Counted from the stretch's first letter, positions 1 through 8,775 are shown. The stretch is 64,000 nucleotides of DNA from Mesorhizobium jarvisii (GCF_003601985.1 NZ_QZXA01000013.1:1-64000), one strand, 5' to 3'. Notes: generated from the letters alone by a model not told the origin. Numbers and translations are program-made.

Positions 1-238
1 CCGCCAACCTCGGCAGCAGAAAAATCTCCGCCCCCTCCGGCAGCTTCTTCGACCACGTATCGCGATAGATCGTCCCGTCGATCGCCACCGCAATGCCGCG
101 ATCGATCCATGGCTCAAACCCGGGATACCGTTCAGCCAGTTTCCTGAACAGCTCCCTGATGTCCTTGGCTTCGACCTCGACCTTGCTCTTGCCGCCGGCG
201 AGCTGGCCGAGCGGGCCCCAAAGGGTGACTTCGACCAT
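1..238 (-). CDS. MoaD/ThiS-like sulfur carrier protein (partial, cut by left edge)
   Basis: The reading frame starts at the ATG complementary to 236-238 and runs off the left edge after 79 codons, so the C-terminus, including any terminal Gly-Gly, is missing. The visible protein begins MVEVTLWGPLGQLAG and contains IRELFRKLAERYPGFEPW and VAIDGTIYR, the pattern of ubiquitin-fold MoaD/ThiS proteins, which donate sulfur in molybdopterin or thiamin synthesis. It is the last visible gene behind a molybdenum hydroxylase operon on the same strand. A cofactor-related role for that enzyme is an inference. A palindromic repeat separates it from the upstream gene. Confidence 0.7.
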   Translation of the reverse strand, partial: MVEVTLWGPLGQLAGGKSKVEVEAKDIRELFRKLAERYPGFEPWIDRGIAVAIDGTIYRDTWSKKLPEGAEIFLLPRLA

Positions 239-253
239 CGCCGCTATGGTGTG

Positions 254-387
254 CTGATATTCAGGTGAGGCCGGCCTGCAAATGGCAGGTTCCTGCGCTT
301 CCGGTGCTCACGTACTTCAAGTACGCTCCGCTCCGGTTCTCGGAACCCGCCACTTTCGGCTCGGCCTGACCTGAATCTCAACACACC
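254..387 (+). repeat. Dispersed palindromic intergenic repeat, copy 1
   Basis: This 134-base element has outer arms TTCAGGTGAGGCC and GGCCTGACCTGAA and an inner hairpin around CGTACTTCAAGTACG. A second copy lies in inverted orientation at 25290-25423. By my manual alignment the two have the same length without gaps and about 14 differences. It sits between the end of the Mo-subunit gene and the start of the MoaD-like gene, so it may form a large hairpin in the operon transcript. Confidence 0.85.
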
Positions 388-405
388 TTACCCCTAGCTT
401 TCGCC

Positions 406-2670
406 CTATTCTCCCCGTTCCGCCTCGATCGCCGCCAGGATGCGCGGCGGCGACATCGGGATGTGGGTCATGCGCACGCCGGCGGCGTTCGACACCGCGT
501 TGGCGATCGCCGCCAGCGGCGGCACGATCGAGGTTTCGCCGACGCCGCGCACGCCATAGGGGTGGTTGGGGTTGGGGATTTCCAGGATCTGCGTGTCGAT
601 CATCGGCAGGTCGGAGCACACCGGGATGCGGTAGTCGAGGAAGCCGGCGTTCTGCAGCCGACCGTCCTTGCCGTAAATATACTCCTCGTTGAGCGCCCAG
701 CCGATGCCTTGCGCGGCACCGCCCTGGTACTGGCCCTCGACATAGGTCGGGTGCACCGCCTTGCCGGCATCCTGCACCACCGTGTAGCGGATCACCCGGG
801 TCGAGCCGGTCTCGGGGTCGACCTCGATGTCGCATATATGGGTGGCGAAGGAGACGCCGGCGCCGTCGGCGACGAGCTCGCTGTGGCCGGCGATCGGCCC
901 GCCGGTCTTGCCGGACTGGGCCGCGATCTCCTTCAGCGACAGCTTGCCGAGATTGCCGTGCTTCTCGCGCTTGGCGACCGCATGGCCCTGCTCCCAGATC
1001 ACGTCGTCGACGGAAATGTCCCACATCTGCGCGGCGCGCTCGCGCAGGATTTTTATCGCGTTGCGGGCGGCCGAGATGGTCGCCATGGAGGAGGAGAAGG
1101 TGCCGCGGCTGCCGTCGGTCATGTCGTTGTAACCGAGGGAGGACGTGTCAGCGACGATCGCCTTGAGCTGGCTGTAGTCGATGCCGAGTTCCTCCGCCGC
1201 CACCAGCGACAGCGACGCGCGCGAGCCGCCCACGTCCACCGTGCCGACGGCGAGCGACACCGAGCCGTCCATGCCGATGTTGAGGTCCACGCAGGTCTGG
1301 CCGCCGAAATTGAACCAGAAGCCGCAGGCCATGCCCCTGCCCTGGTTCTTTTTGAGCGGCGCCTTCATGTGCGGATGGTGCTTCACCGCCTCCAGCGTCG
1401 GGCCGATGCCGATCGGGCCATAGACCGGGCCGTAGGACGAGCGCGTGCCTTCCTGCGCGGCGTTCTTGATGCGGAAGTCGACCGGATCCATGCCGAGCTC
1501 CTTGGCGAGCTCGTCGACAGCACTTTCCACCGCGAAGGCCGCCATCGGCGCCGACGGCGCACGATAGGCCGCCGTCTTGGGCCGGTTGACCAGCACTTCG
1601 TAGCCGACGGTCTTGACGTTATCGAGCTTGTAGCAGGCGAAGGCCGTCATGGCGCCGATCTCGGCCCAGGAGCCGGCATAGGGGCCGGCGCTGTAGCGCA
1701 GCGTCGCTTCCGCCGCGGTGATGGTGCCGTCCTTGCGGGCGCCGATCTTGACGTCGATCGAGGTGGCGCTGGTCGGACCCGAGGCGCGAAAGACCTCGTC
1801 GCGGGTCATGACAAGCTTCACCGGCCGGCCTGCCTTGCGCGACAGGGCAAGCGCCACCGGCTCGGCCCAGACATGGGTCTTGCCGCCGAAGCCGCCGCCG
1901 ATCTCGGACGAGGTGACGCGCAGCTTCGAGGCTTCCATGCCGAGCAGCTGGGCGCAATGCTGGCGATAGACGAAATGGCCCTGCGTGCAGACCCAGAGCT
2001 CAGCGGTGCCGTCGGACGAGACGCTCGCCACGCAGGCATGCGGCTCGATATAGCCCTGGTGCGTCTGCTCGGTCTTGAAGGAGCGCTCGACGATGAAATC
2101 GGCGTGGCCGAAACCCTGATGGACATCGCCGTGGCCGAACTGGCTGCGCTTGGTGACGTTGGAGGGCTTTACCGGCTTTTCCTCCAGCCCCTCGGTGAAG
2201 ATCGTGTCGTTGATCAGCGGCGCGTGGTACTGCATCGCCTCGTCGACATCGGTGACATGCGGCAGGATTTCGTACTCGACCTCGATCAGCTTCAGCGCTT
2301 GCCTTGCCGTGCGGGCATCTATCGCCGCGACCGCGGCCACCGCATGGCCGTCATAGAGCGCCTTGGTGCGCGCCATGCAATTGTCGAGGATGTCGTACAT
2401 GGCGGCATCGCCATCGGTGAGGTCGGGCAGGTCTTTCGCCGTGATCACCGCCTTCACGCCGTTCAGCTTTTCCGCCTTCGAAATGTCGATCTTGAGGATT
2501 TTCGCATGCGCATGCGGGCTGCGCAGCACGCGCCCGACCAGCTGGCCGGCCATGTTGAAGTCGGCGCCATAGCGGGCGCGGCCCGTCACCTTGTCGACGC
2601 CGTCGGGGCGGATGGGGCGCGTGCCGACGGATGCGAATTTACGCCCGGAAAAACGCGGATCGAAATTCAT
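406..2670 (-). CDS. Xanthine dehydrogenase/CO dehydrogenase-family molybdopterin-binding subunit
   Basis: This 754-residue protein is the catalytic Mo-subunit of a molybdenum hydroxylase, oxidising a C-H bond of an aldehyde, N-heterocycle or similar substrate. The a/b hammerhead domain lies at about residues 20-135 and the molybdopterin domain follows. GGGFGGK (258-264) and GVGE with the expected catalytic Glu (about 712) are present. The active-site loop reads AYRAPSAP (368-375). It is neither the AYxCSFR of form I CO dehydrogenase nor the AYRGAGR of form II, so CO oxidation is unlikely and the substrate is unknown. It starts two bases after the 2Fe-2S subunit gene, within an FAD/FeS/Mo operon. 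Confidence 0.93.
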   Translation of the reverse strand: MNFDPRFSGRKFASVGTRPIRPDGVDKVTGRARYGADFNMAGQLVGRVLRSPHAHAKILKIDISKAEKLNGVKAVITAKDLPDLTDGDAAMYDILDNCMARTKALYDGHAVAAVAAIDARTARQALKLIEVEYEILPHVTDVDEAMQYHAPLINDTIFTEGLEEKPVKPSNVTKRSQFGHGDVHQGFGHADFIVERSFKTEQTHQGYIEPHACVASVSSDGTAELWVCTQGHFVYRQHCAQLLGMEASKLRVTSSEIGGGFGGKTHVWAEPVALALSRKAGRPVKLVMTRDEVFRASGPTSATSIDVKIGARKDGTITAAEATLRYSAGPYAGSWAEIGAMTAFACYKLDNVKTVGYEVLVNRPKTAAYRAPSAPMAAFAVESAVDELAKELGMDPVDFRIKNAAQEGTRSSYGPVYGPIGIGPTLEAVKHHPHMKAPLKKNQGRGMACGFWFNFGGQTCVDLNIGMDGSVSLAVGTVDVGGSRASLSLVAAEELGIDYSQLKAIVADTSSLGYNDMTDGSRGTFSSSMATISAARNAIKILRERAAQMWDISVDDVIWEQGHAVAKREKHGNLGKLSLKEIAAQSGKTGGPIAGHSELVADGAGVSFATHICDIEVDPETGSTRVIRYTVVQDAGKAVHPTYVEGQYQGGAAQGIGWALNEEYIYGKDGRLQNAGFLDYRIPVCSDLPMIDTQILEIPNPNHPYGVRGVGETSIVPPLAAIANAVSNAAGVRMTHIPMSPPRILAAIEAERGE

Positions 2671-2672
2671 CT

Positions 2673-3149
2673 TCAGGCTCCCTTCATCACAATTGCGGCG
2701 TCCTGGACGGCGCGCACGATCTTGTCATAGCCGGTGCAGCGGCAGAGGTTCCCGGCGAGACCGAAGCGGATTTCCTCCTCGGTCGGGTCGGGGTTTTTCG
2801 CCAGCAGATCCTTCGCCGCGATCAAAAAACCAGGCGTGCAGATGCCGCATTGCAGCGCCGCGTGCTCGAGGAATTTCTGCTGCAGCGTATGCAGCTGGTC
2901 GCCATGCGCCATGCCTTCGACGGTCTCGATGCGCCGGCCTTCGGCCTCGGCGCCAAGCACCAGGCATGAGCAGACCAGCCGGTCGTCGAGGATGACGCTG
3001 CAGGCGCCGCAATCGCCGGTGCCGCAGCCTTCCTTGGCGCCGGTCAGGCCGAGCCGGTCGCGCAGCACGTCGAGCAGCGTCTCGTCAGGCTGGCAGAGAT
3101 ATTCGATATTGTCGCCGTTGATTGTCGTCGAGACTGCAATGCCAGCCAT
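2673..3149 (-). CDS. 2Fe-2S subunit of molybdenum hydroxylase
   Basis: This 158-residue electron-transfer subunit shuttles electrons between the molybdopterin and FAD subunits. The N-terminal plant-ferredoxin-type cluster is bound by Cys42, Cys47, Cys50 and Cys62, and the C-terminal helical cluster domain by Cys101, Cys104, Cys136 and Cys138 (CGIC and CRC motifs). This is the standard CoxS/XdhC-like arrangement and length. Its ATG overlaps the stop of the upstream FAD-subunit gene (TAATG), and the Mo-subunit follows two bases downstream, so the three are translationally coupled. Confidence 0.95.
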   Translation of the reverse strand: MAGIAVSTTINGDNIEYLCQPDETLLDVLRDRLGLTGAKEGCGTGDCGACSVILDDRLVCSCLVLGAEAEGRRIETVEGMAHGDQLHTLQQKFLEHAALQCGICTPGFLIAAKDLLAKNPDPTEEEIRFGLAGNLCRCTGYDKIVRAVQDAAIVMKGA

Positions 3150-4009
3150 TATTTGCCTCCTGCACGTGCGTAGGCGGTCGTTGCGGCACGTCTGGCCAGC
3201 ACACCCGCGACTTTCCGTCTGAATTCGATGGTACCGCGCTTGTCGTCGATGGGGCGGCAGGCGCCGGCGCAGACTTTGGCCAGCCGCTCGAGAGCTGCCT
3301 CGTCGAGCTTCCTGCCGATAAGCGCCTCGGCGGCCTCTTCGACCAGCAGCACGGTCGGTGCCGCCGCGCCCAGCGCCACGCGGGCGGCTGTGACGACGCC
3401 ATGCTCGTCGATCGTCAGGTTCACCCCGGCGCTGACCACGGCGATGTCCATCTCGGTGCGCGGAATGAAGCGCAGATAGGCATCGCCCGAGCGCGGCGAG
3501 CGCTTGTCGAGCAGGATCGCCTCGATGATCTCGCCCTTGGCGAGCGAGGTCTTGCCCGGCGCGGTCGGCACGGCCTCAACGGCAATGGTGCGCTTGCCCG
3601 AGGGTCCGGCAATCACCGCCTTGGCGCCCGCGGCCACCAATGCCGGCACGCTGTCGGCGGCCGGCGAGGCGTTGCACAGATTGCCGGTGATGGTGCAGCG
3701 ACCCTGCACCTGCTTGGAGCCGATCAGCTTGGCCGCCTCGACGACGCCCGGCCATGATTTCTTCAGGGCCGCATTCTCGCCCAGCACGGCGCAGGGAACG
3801 GCAGCACCAATGCTGAAGCCGTCGGCGGTTTCGCGGATGTCGCTCAAGCCGGCGATCGACTTGATGTCGACGATCAGGTCGGGCTCGACGAAGCCCCCCT
3901 TCATCCTCACAAGGAGGTCACTGCCTCCGGCCAGAATGGCTGATATGCCAGCCGATCCGGCCAATTGGCCGACGGCATCTTCGATTGAAAGCGGACGTAT
4001 GTAGCGCAT
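3149..4009 (-). CDS. FAD-binding subunit of molybdenum hydroxylase
   Basis: This 286-residue protein belongs to the CoxM/FAD-binding family, which passes electrons to an external acceptor. The AGGSDLL motif (residues 27-33) and the GNLCNASPAADS segment are the FAD pyrophosphate contacts of this family, and a CO-dehydrogenase flavoprotein C-terminal domain follows. The start is supported by AAGGGGAG a few bases before the ATG. It is the first gene of the operon. A perfect inverted repeat upstream (4077-4092) is a candidate operator. Confidence 0.94.
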   Translation of the reverse strand: MRYIRPLSIEDAVGQLAGSAGISAILAGGSDLLVRMKGGFVEPDLIVDIKSIAGLSDIRETADGFSIGAAVPCAVLGENAALKKSWPGVVEAAKLIGSKQVQGRCTITGNLCNASPAADSVPALVAAGAKAVIAGPSGKRTIAVEAVPTAPGKTSLAKGEIIEAILLDKRSPRSGDAYLRFIPRTEMDIAVVSAGVNLTIDEHGVVTAARVALGAAAPTVLLVEEAAEALIGRKLDEAALERLAKVCAGACRPIDDKRGTIEFRRKVAGVLARRAATTAYARAGGK

Positions 4010-4076
4010 CGTCTCCCCTTGGATATCGCGATTTCAGCGACCGTTATAAACACTCTCCTCATAATGGCTATCGGGT

Positions 4077-4092
4077 TCGTCGTTTGCGACGA
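4077..4092. promoter_or_regulatory. Inverted repeat upstream of the molybdenum hydroxylase operon
   Basis: TCGTCG-TTTG-CGACGA is a perfect 6+4+6 inverted repeat. It lies 68 bases upstream of the FAD-subunit start, in the 247-base gap between that gene and the divergent SRPBCC gene. A protein-binding site is plausible, but no regulator gene lies next to it. Confidence 0.4.
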
Positions 4093-4256
4093 TTGGTCCA
4101 GCCACCGTAAAATCGAGTCCCAAATAGACCTGTTTTGCCCTACGCCTTCGTGACAGGCCCGTGGCCGGGTTCTCGAAAAATTTGCGAGCCCGTGTCGGAT
4201 CGGTCAAGCCCCGTTCGTCCTTGGGACATCGAACTGGCATCATGAAAGGACACGAT

Positions 4257-4700
4257 ATGCCCGGTACCGTACGTTTGCACCGCGTTCTCACCACCAGCCC
4301 GCAAAAGGTCTATCGCGCCTTCGTCGAAGCCGACGCGCTGGCCAAATGGCTTCCGCCTAACGGCTTCACCTGCACGGTCGATCATCTCGAGGCCAAGGTC
4401 GGAGGCACGTTCAAGATGTCGTTCCGCAACTTCACCACCGGCGGCAGCCATGCCTTCGGCGGCGAATATCTCGAACTCGTCCCGGGCGAGCGCCTGCGCT
4501 ACACCGACAGGTTCGACGACCCCAATTTGCCCGGCGAGATCCAGGTGACCGTGATCCTGAAAAAGGTGTCGGTCGGCACCGAGATCGACATCACCCAGGC
4601 CGGCATTCCCGACGTCATCCCGGTCGAGGCCTGCTATCTCGGCTGGCAGGAGTCGCTGCGGAACCTGGCAAAGCTGGTCGAGCCGGAGATCAATCAGTAA
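4257..4700 (+). CDS. SRPBCC/AHSA1-family protein
   Basis: This 147-residue protein has the START-like helix-grip fold of the AHSA1 family, which binds hydrophobic ligands or assists partner proteins. Recognisable segments are TTSPQKVYRAFVEADALAKW near the N-terminus, GGTFKMSF, and the C-terminal GWQESLRNLAKLVE helix. The frame is open further upstream, but AAAGGA at 4245-4250 sits at the right distance from the ATG at 4257, where family similarity also begins. It is a single gene divergent from the molybdenum hydroxylase operon. No specific substrate can be assigned. Confidence 0.85.
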   Translation: MPGTVRLHRVLTTSPQKVYRAFVEADALAKWLPPNGFTCTVDHLEAKVGGTFKMSFRNFTTGGSHAFGGEYLELVPGERLRYTDRFDDPNLPGEIQVTVILKKVSVGTEIDITQAGIPDVIPVEACYLGWQESLRNLAKLVEPEINQ

Positions 4701-4824
4701 GGCCAGTCCAGAAACTGCGTAGCGCCGCCGCCGATGACATGCCCATCGGCGGCGGTTGTGCGTCGAGGGCCTTGACCGTGCGATCGCGTGCGTGAAATCC
4801 TCCCGGCCAAAGGGAGGATTTTTC

Positions 4825-5280
4825 ATGCGACGTCTTCTGCTCGTGCTTCCCGCCCTGCTACTGGCCACCTCCGCCGAAGCCAGGACCATCTACTACGGCA
4901 ACAAGGTGGGAATGGAACTCACCATCGTCAAAAGGTCGGGCATCGGCTCCGAGCACGCCAGCATCCTGGCCAAGCACAACAGGCAGAAGGCCGGCGTCTA
5001 CTGCCGCGAATATGGCCACGATTTCTCCCAGGAGTGCATAGACGCGGAAATGAAGTCGCCGCTGCATTTCGAGATCACCGCCAACTGCAAGACCGGCAAA
5101 TTCACCACTTTCTATGGCGGCAACATGCTGTTCCAGGGCCGCAACAAGGGCAGTGAGGTGACCACGGATTACCTGATCACATCGATCGATGACAATGTGG
5201 TGCTCGATGGCTCCGGCGCCTCGTCATACGATGTGACGCTGGACCAGTTCAAAGCGCTCTGCCCCAATCGCGTGCGCTAG
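4825..5280 (+). CDS. Small secreted hypothetical protein
   Basis: This 151-residue protein begins with a clear Sec signal peptide: MRRLLLVLPALLLATSAEA, cleaved around residues 19-20. The mature part contains three Cys residues (CREYG, SQECID and TANCKTG) plus CPNRVR at the C-terminus, so periplasmic disulfides are likely. The strong ribosome-binding site AGGGAGGA (4811-4818) fixes the start at 4825 rather than at the longer in-frame ORF. I do not recognise the family. The gene stands alone between an SRPBCC gene and an amidohydrolase gene. Confidence 0.8.
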   Translation: MRRLLLVLPALLLATSAEARTIYYGNKVGMELTIVKRSGIGSEHASILAKHNRQKAGVYCREYGHDFSQECIDAEMKSPLHFEITANCKTGKFTTFYGGNMLFQGRNKGSEVTTDYLITSIDDNVVLDGSGASSYDVTLDQFKALCPNRVR

Positions 5281-5328
5281 CGGCGTTTGCGACACTGTGC
5301 CGATCGGAACAAACGGAGGCGCAAACGC

Positions 5329-6477
5329 ATGACCCTGACCAACCGGGATATCGTCGAGCTGACCGAATGGCGGCGCAAGCTGCACCGGCAGCCGGAAATC
5401 TCCAATGAGGAGGAAAAGACCGCGAAGGAAGTCGTCTCCTTCCTCGCCGACACCGGGCCGGACAAGGTCCTGACCGGCCTCGGCGGGCATGGCGTGGCGG
5501 CCGTCTACGACAGCGGCAAGGCCGGGCCGACCGTGCTGTTCCGCTCCGAACTCGACGCGCTGCCGATCGAGGAACTTTCCGGCGTGCCGCATGCCTCGCA
5601 AGTGCCGGGGAAGTCGCATATGTGCGGCCATGACGGGCACACCGCGATCCTGGCCGCCCTTGGCCGCCAGCTCGGGCGCGAGCGCCCGGCCAGCGGCCGC
5701 GTCGTGCTGATGTTCCAACCGGCGGAAGAGACCGGCAATGGTGCTGCCGGCGTCGTCGCCGATCCGCGTTATGGCGAGATCGCGCCGGATTTCGCCTTCT
5801 CGCTGCACAACCTGCCCGGCGTGCCGTTCGGCGAGGTCAGGCTCAAGCCCGGCGTGGTCAACTGCGCCTCGCGCGGCATGCGCATCGTGCTCGAGGGCAA
5901 GACCGCGCATTCCTCCATGCCCGAGACCGGCATTTCGCCGATGCCGGCGATCTCGGAGCTGATGCCGGCGCTGCCCGCGCTCGGCCGCGCCACCTTCGCC
6001 GACGACGATTTTTCCATGGTCACCGTCACCCATGCCGCGATGGGCGAAGCCGTGTTCGGCATCGCGCCCGCGCATGCCGAGGTGTGGGCGACGCTGCGCA
6101 CCCGCCGCGACGAGCGCATGGCGGATCTGTGCGCCGCGGCGCAAGCGCTGGTCACCGAGATCGCGGCCCGCCATCGCCTCTCCGCACGCTGGGATTATCA
6201 CGAGATCTTCGTCGCCAGCGTCAACGCGCCGGACGCGGTGGAGCACCTGCAACGCGCGCTCGACGAGGAAGGCGTCGTGCATGGGCAGGAAGCCCTGCCG
6301 ATGCGCGCCTCGGAAGATTTCGGCCTGTTCGGCCACAGCGCCTCATCGGCGATGTTCTTCCTCGGTGCCGGCGAACGGCACCCTTCCCTGCACAATCCCG
6401 ACTATGATTTTCCCGACGACCTGATCCCGATCGGCTCGAGGATCTTCATGCGCACGGCGCGCAATCTGCTGGGGTGA
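5329..6477 (+). CDS. M20-family amidohydrolase (hippurate/IAA-amino acid hydrolase type)
   Basis: This 382-residue metal-dependent hydrolase probably cleaves N-acyl amino acids or related amides. MCGHDGH (98-104) and PAEE (131-134) supply metal-binding and catalytic residues, and ASEDFG in the C-terminal part supplies a further ligand. The central lid/dimerisation domain is recognisable from GKTAHSSMPETG. The start is the ATG at 5329 behind CGGAGG, not the upstream in-frame ATG at 5287. It ends only a few bases from the convergent GGDEF-EAL gene. The substrate is not determinable here. Confidence 0.9.
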   Translation: MTLTNRDIVELTEWRRKLHRQPEISNEEEKTAKEVVSFLADTGPDKVLTGLGGHGVAAVYDSGKAGPTVLFRSELDALPIEELSGVPHASQVPGKSHMCGHDGHTAILAALGRQLGRERPASGRVVLMFQPAEETGNGAAGVVADPRYGEIAPDFAFSLHNLPGVPFGEVRLKPGVVNCASRGMRIVLEGKTAHSSMPETGISPMPAISELMPALPALGRATFADDDFSMVTVTHAAMGEAVFGIAPAHAEVWATLRTRRDERMADLCAAAQALVTEIAARHRLSARWDYHEIFVASVNAPDAVEHLQRALDEEGVVHGQEALPMRASEDFGLFGHSASSAMFFLGAGERHPSLHNPDYDFPDDLIPIGSRIFMRTARNLLG

Positions 6478-6492
6478 GTTCGCCCGCCTCTG

Positions 6493-8649
6493 TTATGCGG
6501 ACCTGAGGAACGGACGCTTCTGGACGCCCCGCCTTGCCTGGAAGCTCGCGGCAGGAACCGGACGGCCAACGCGAAAACCCTGGATCCTGTCGATGCCGAA
6601 CTCGCGCATCAGCGCGATCTGCTCGTCGGTTTCCACGCCTTCGACCAGGATCTGGTGGCCGCGATTGCGCACCAGCGCGATGATGTCCTGCAGCATGGCC
6701 ATGCCTTTCGGCGTGCCGCAATCGTGCAGGAACGAGCGGTCGATCTTCACCGTGTCGAAATCGATCAGACGCAGCCACGAAAGGCCGGCGAAGCCGGTGC
6801 CGAAATCGTCGAGCCAGATCTTGATGCCAAGCAGCTTCAGGTCGCTGATGCAGCGCAGGATGTCCGAGTGCATCTCCATCTCGAGACCTTCGGTGATCTC
6901 GAAGGCCAGCCTGTTGCCGGTCACGCCCGTCTCGCCCAGAATGGTCGCGACGGACGCGGCGAAGCCAGGCGTCTTGAGCTGGATCGGCGAGACGTTGACA
7001 CTGACGAGAGGGACGTGATCGTCCGCCAGCAGCTCGGTGCACACCGTCCGTATTGCCCAGCGGCCGAGTTCCAGGATCGCGCCGGTGCGTTCCGCCACGG
7101 GAATGAACAGGCTCGGTGGAACCAGGGTTCCGTCCAGCATCTTGAGACGCATCAGCGCCTCCACCGCTTCGACGCGGCCCGACACGACATCCTGGATGGG
7201 CTGGTAGACGAGTGAAACGAGGCCCTGGCCGATCGCGATCTTCAGCAGCGCCGCGAGGTTCTCGCTCTCGTCGCTGCTCTGCGGATCGGTCGGGTCGAAC
7301 AGCCTGGCACAATTGCGGCCGCTGGCCTTCGCCAGATAGAGCGCGCGATCCGCCTCGTGGATGATCTTCTCCAGCTTGGCGCCGGCCTGCGTCCTGGTGA
7401 ACGCAGCACCCACGCTCGCCGTCACGATCGAAATACCGTCGCGCCGCAACTCATGGGTGATCGCCAGGGTCTCCACCGTGCGGCAAATGGCTTCCGCCAG
7501 TTCCGCGACCTGGTCCTTCTTGTCCATGCGGGCGAGCACGATGAATTCCTCGCCGCCATAACGCCCGATCGAGCCATTGTAGTCCCTGATCAGGTCGCTC
7601 AGCGCGTTGGCGACATGGATCAGGCAGCGGTCGCCTTCCTGGTGGCCGTAGCAGTCGTTGAACTTCTTGAAGAAGTCGACATCGATGAGGATGGCCGCGA
7701 AGCCGTTGCCAAGCTTCTGCCAGTCGCTCCAGTAATCGCGCAGCTTCTCGTCGATCGCGCGCCGGTTTTCCAGGCCGGTGAGCGGATCCGTCCGCGACAG
7801 TCTGAGCAGGGCCTTGCCGCGTTCGGTGGCCTCCTTGTGCTGGATCTTGGCTTCCAGCGCGTTCAGGAAGACGTTGTAGCGCTCCTCATTCAGCTTCCAG
7901 TTCACATAGGAGGTGAAGGTGAAGCACGAAACATAGAACGTCCCGAACACCATCTTGTATGTCAGCGAGGCGGGCAGGAAATAGTTCACCACGTACAGGA
8001 TGCACAATATGATCGTCGACGTTATGATCGACACTTTGAAGCTGAACGTGAAAAATAGATTGGCACTCATCATGAAAATGGTGCCGAACACCATGTAGTA
8101 GGCAACGGTTTCCTTGTTGGCGCCCAGGGATGCCGGGAACAACCAGCCGACATAGCCGAAGATGATCGCCGCGGCGCAGGTCACGTCGAGCCACTCCGTC
8201 GCCACGCCCCGGCGAAGCTGTGCTTCCAGGGTCAGCAGAGCGGCCAATCCGACCGCGAAGCGCGCCGTGATCGTGTAGGCCGCCACGTCAGGTATCAGCA
8301 GCAGGTCCGATACCGAAAACAGCACGTAGATGACGACGGCGATCCAGAGCCCAGGCCTGGCGTCTTTCCGTCGCTTCGCCAGGGCTTCGGCGCGGTAAAG
8401 GATGCGCAGTTCCGCCGCCCCCAGTTCCTGGCGCGGATCATACGGCTCCACATCAACCGTATCGGCCGATCTGGACGACGCGCGTTCGCTCACAAATCCC
8501 AGTGTTGGGGGATTTTGCGCTCCGAACTCTTTTCCAGCTTCTGCCCCCACGCAGGACGACTCCTTGGGACGCGACACGATTGCCACGCGGTAAAATGCGA
8601 TGGCGCCAGACAAGTTTGCGTTAACTCGAACCCAGAATCTTATCTGCAA
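6493..8649 (-). CDS. Membrane-bound GGDEF-EAL bifunctional c-di-GMP protein
   Basis: About six hydrophobic helices lie between residues 100 and 250 (718-residue numbering). A GGDEF domain follows with GGEEF at 365-369, then an EAL domain with EAL at 497-499, DDFGTG at 614-619, and the KIDRSF and EGVET motifs. Both catalytic motifs look intact, so the protein could make and degrade c-di-GMP at the inner membrane. I see no RxxD inhibitory site before GGEEF. The 5' end is uncertain: a GTG at 8550 preceded by AAGGAG would remove 33 residues and is a good alternative. It is divergent from the methyltransferase gene. Confidence 0.9.
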   Translation of the reverse strand: MQIRFWVRVNANLSGAIAFYRVAIVSRPKESSCVGAEAGKEFGAQNPPTLGFVSERASSRSADTVDVEPYDPRQELGAAELRILYRAEALAKRRKDARPGLWIAVVIYVLFSVSDLLLIPDVAAYTITARFAVGLAALLTLEAQLRRGVATEWLDVTCAAAIIFGYVGWLFPASLGANKETVAYYMVFGTIFMMSANLFFTFSFKVSIITSTIILCILYVVNYFLPASLTYKMVFGTFYVSCFTFTSYVNWKLNEERYNVFLNALEAKIQHKEATERGKALLRLSRTDPLTGLENRRAIDEKLRDYWSDWQKLGNGFAAILIDVDFFKKFNDCYGHQEGDRCLIHVANALSDLIRDYNGSIGRYGGEEFIVLARMDKKDQVAELAEAICRTVETLAITHELRRDGISIVTASVGAAFTRTQAGAKLEKIIHEADRALYLAKASGRNCARLFDPTDPQSSDESENLAALLKIAIGQGLVSLVYQPIQDVVSGRVEAVEALMRLKMLDGTLVPPSLFIPVAERTGAILELGRWAIRTVCTELLADDHVPLVSVNVSPIQLKTPGFAASVATILGETGVTGNRLAFEITEGLEMEMHSDILRCISDLKLLGIKIWLDDFGTGFAGLSWLRLIDFDTVKIDRSFLHDCGTPKGMAMLQDIIALVRNRGHQILVEGVETDEQIALMREFGIDRIQGFRVGRPVPAASFQARRGVQKRPFLRSA

Positions 8650-8744
8650 GATCGCTAATAAATTGAGATGGTTAGCGGGAAATTAATCATAACAATAAAA
8701 TGCGTCCGAAGCGCCGTTGGCAAATGGAGCATTCTACGCAATAA

Positions 8745-8761
8745 GTTAACTGACTGTTAAC
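8745..8761. promoter_or_regulatory. GTTAAC repeat operator candidate before the methyltransferase gene
   Basis: GTTAAC-TGACT-GTTAAC places two copies of a self-complementary hexamer 11 bases apart, so the site is both a direct and an inverted repeat. It ends one base before the AAGGAG ribosome-binding site of the methyltransferase gene. A protein bound here would block initiation. It lies in an AT-rich promoter gap between divergent genes. Confidence 0.4.
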
Positions 8762-8775
8762 CAAGGAGTCCTGGT

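Noticed and set aside
463..2730. A 755-codon plus-strand ORF opposite the molybdenum hydroxylase subunit
   Set aside because: It is the antisense of a gene with clear family motifs. Its His/Arg/Asp-rich composition is typical of shadow frames in GC-rich DNA.
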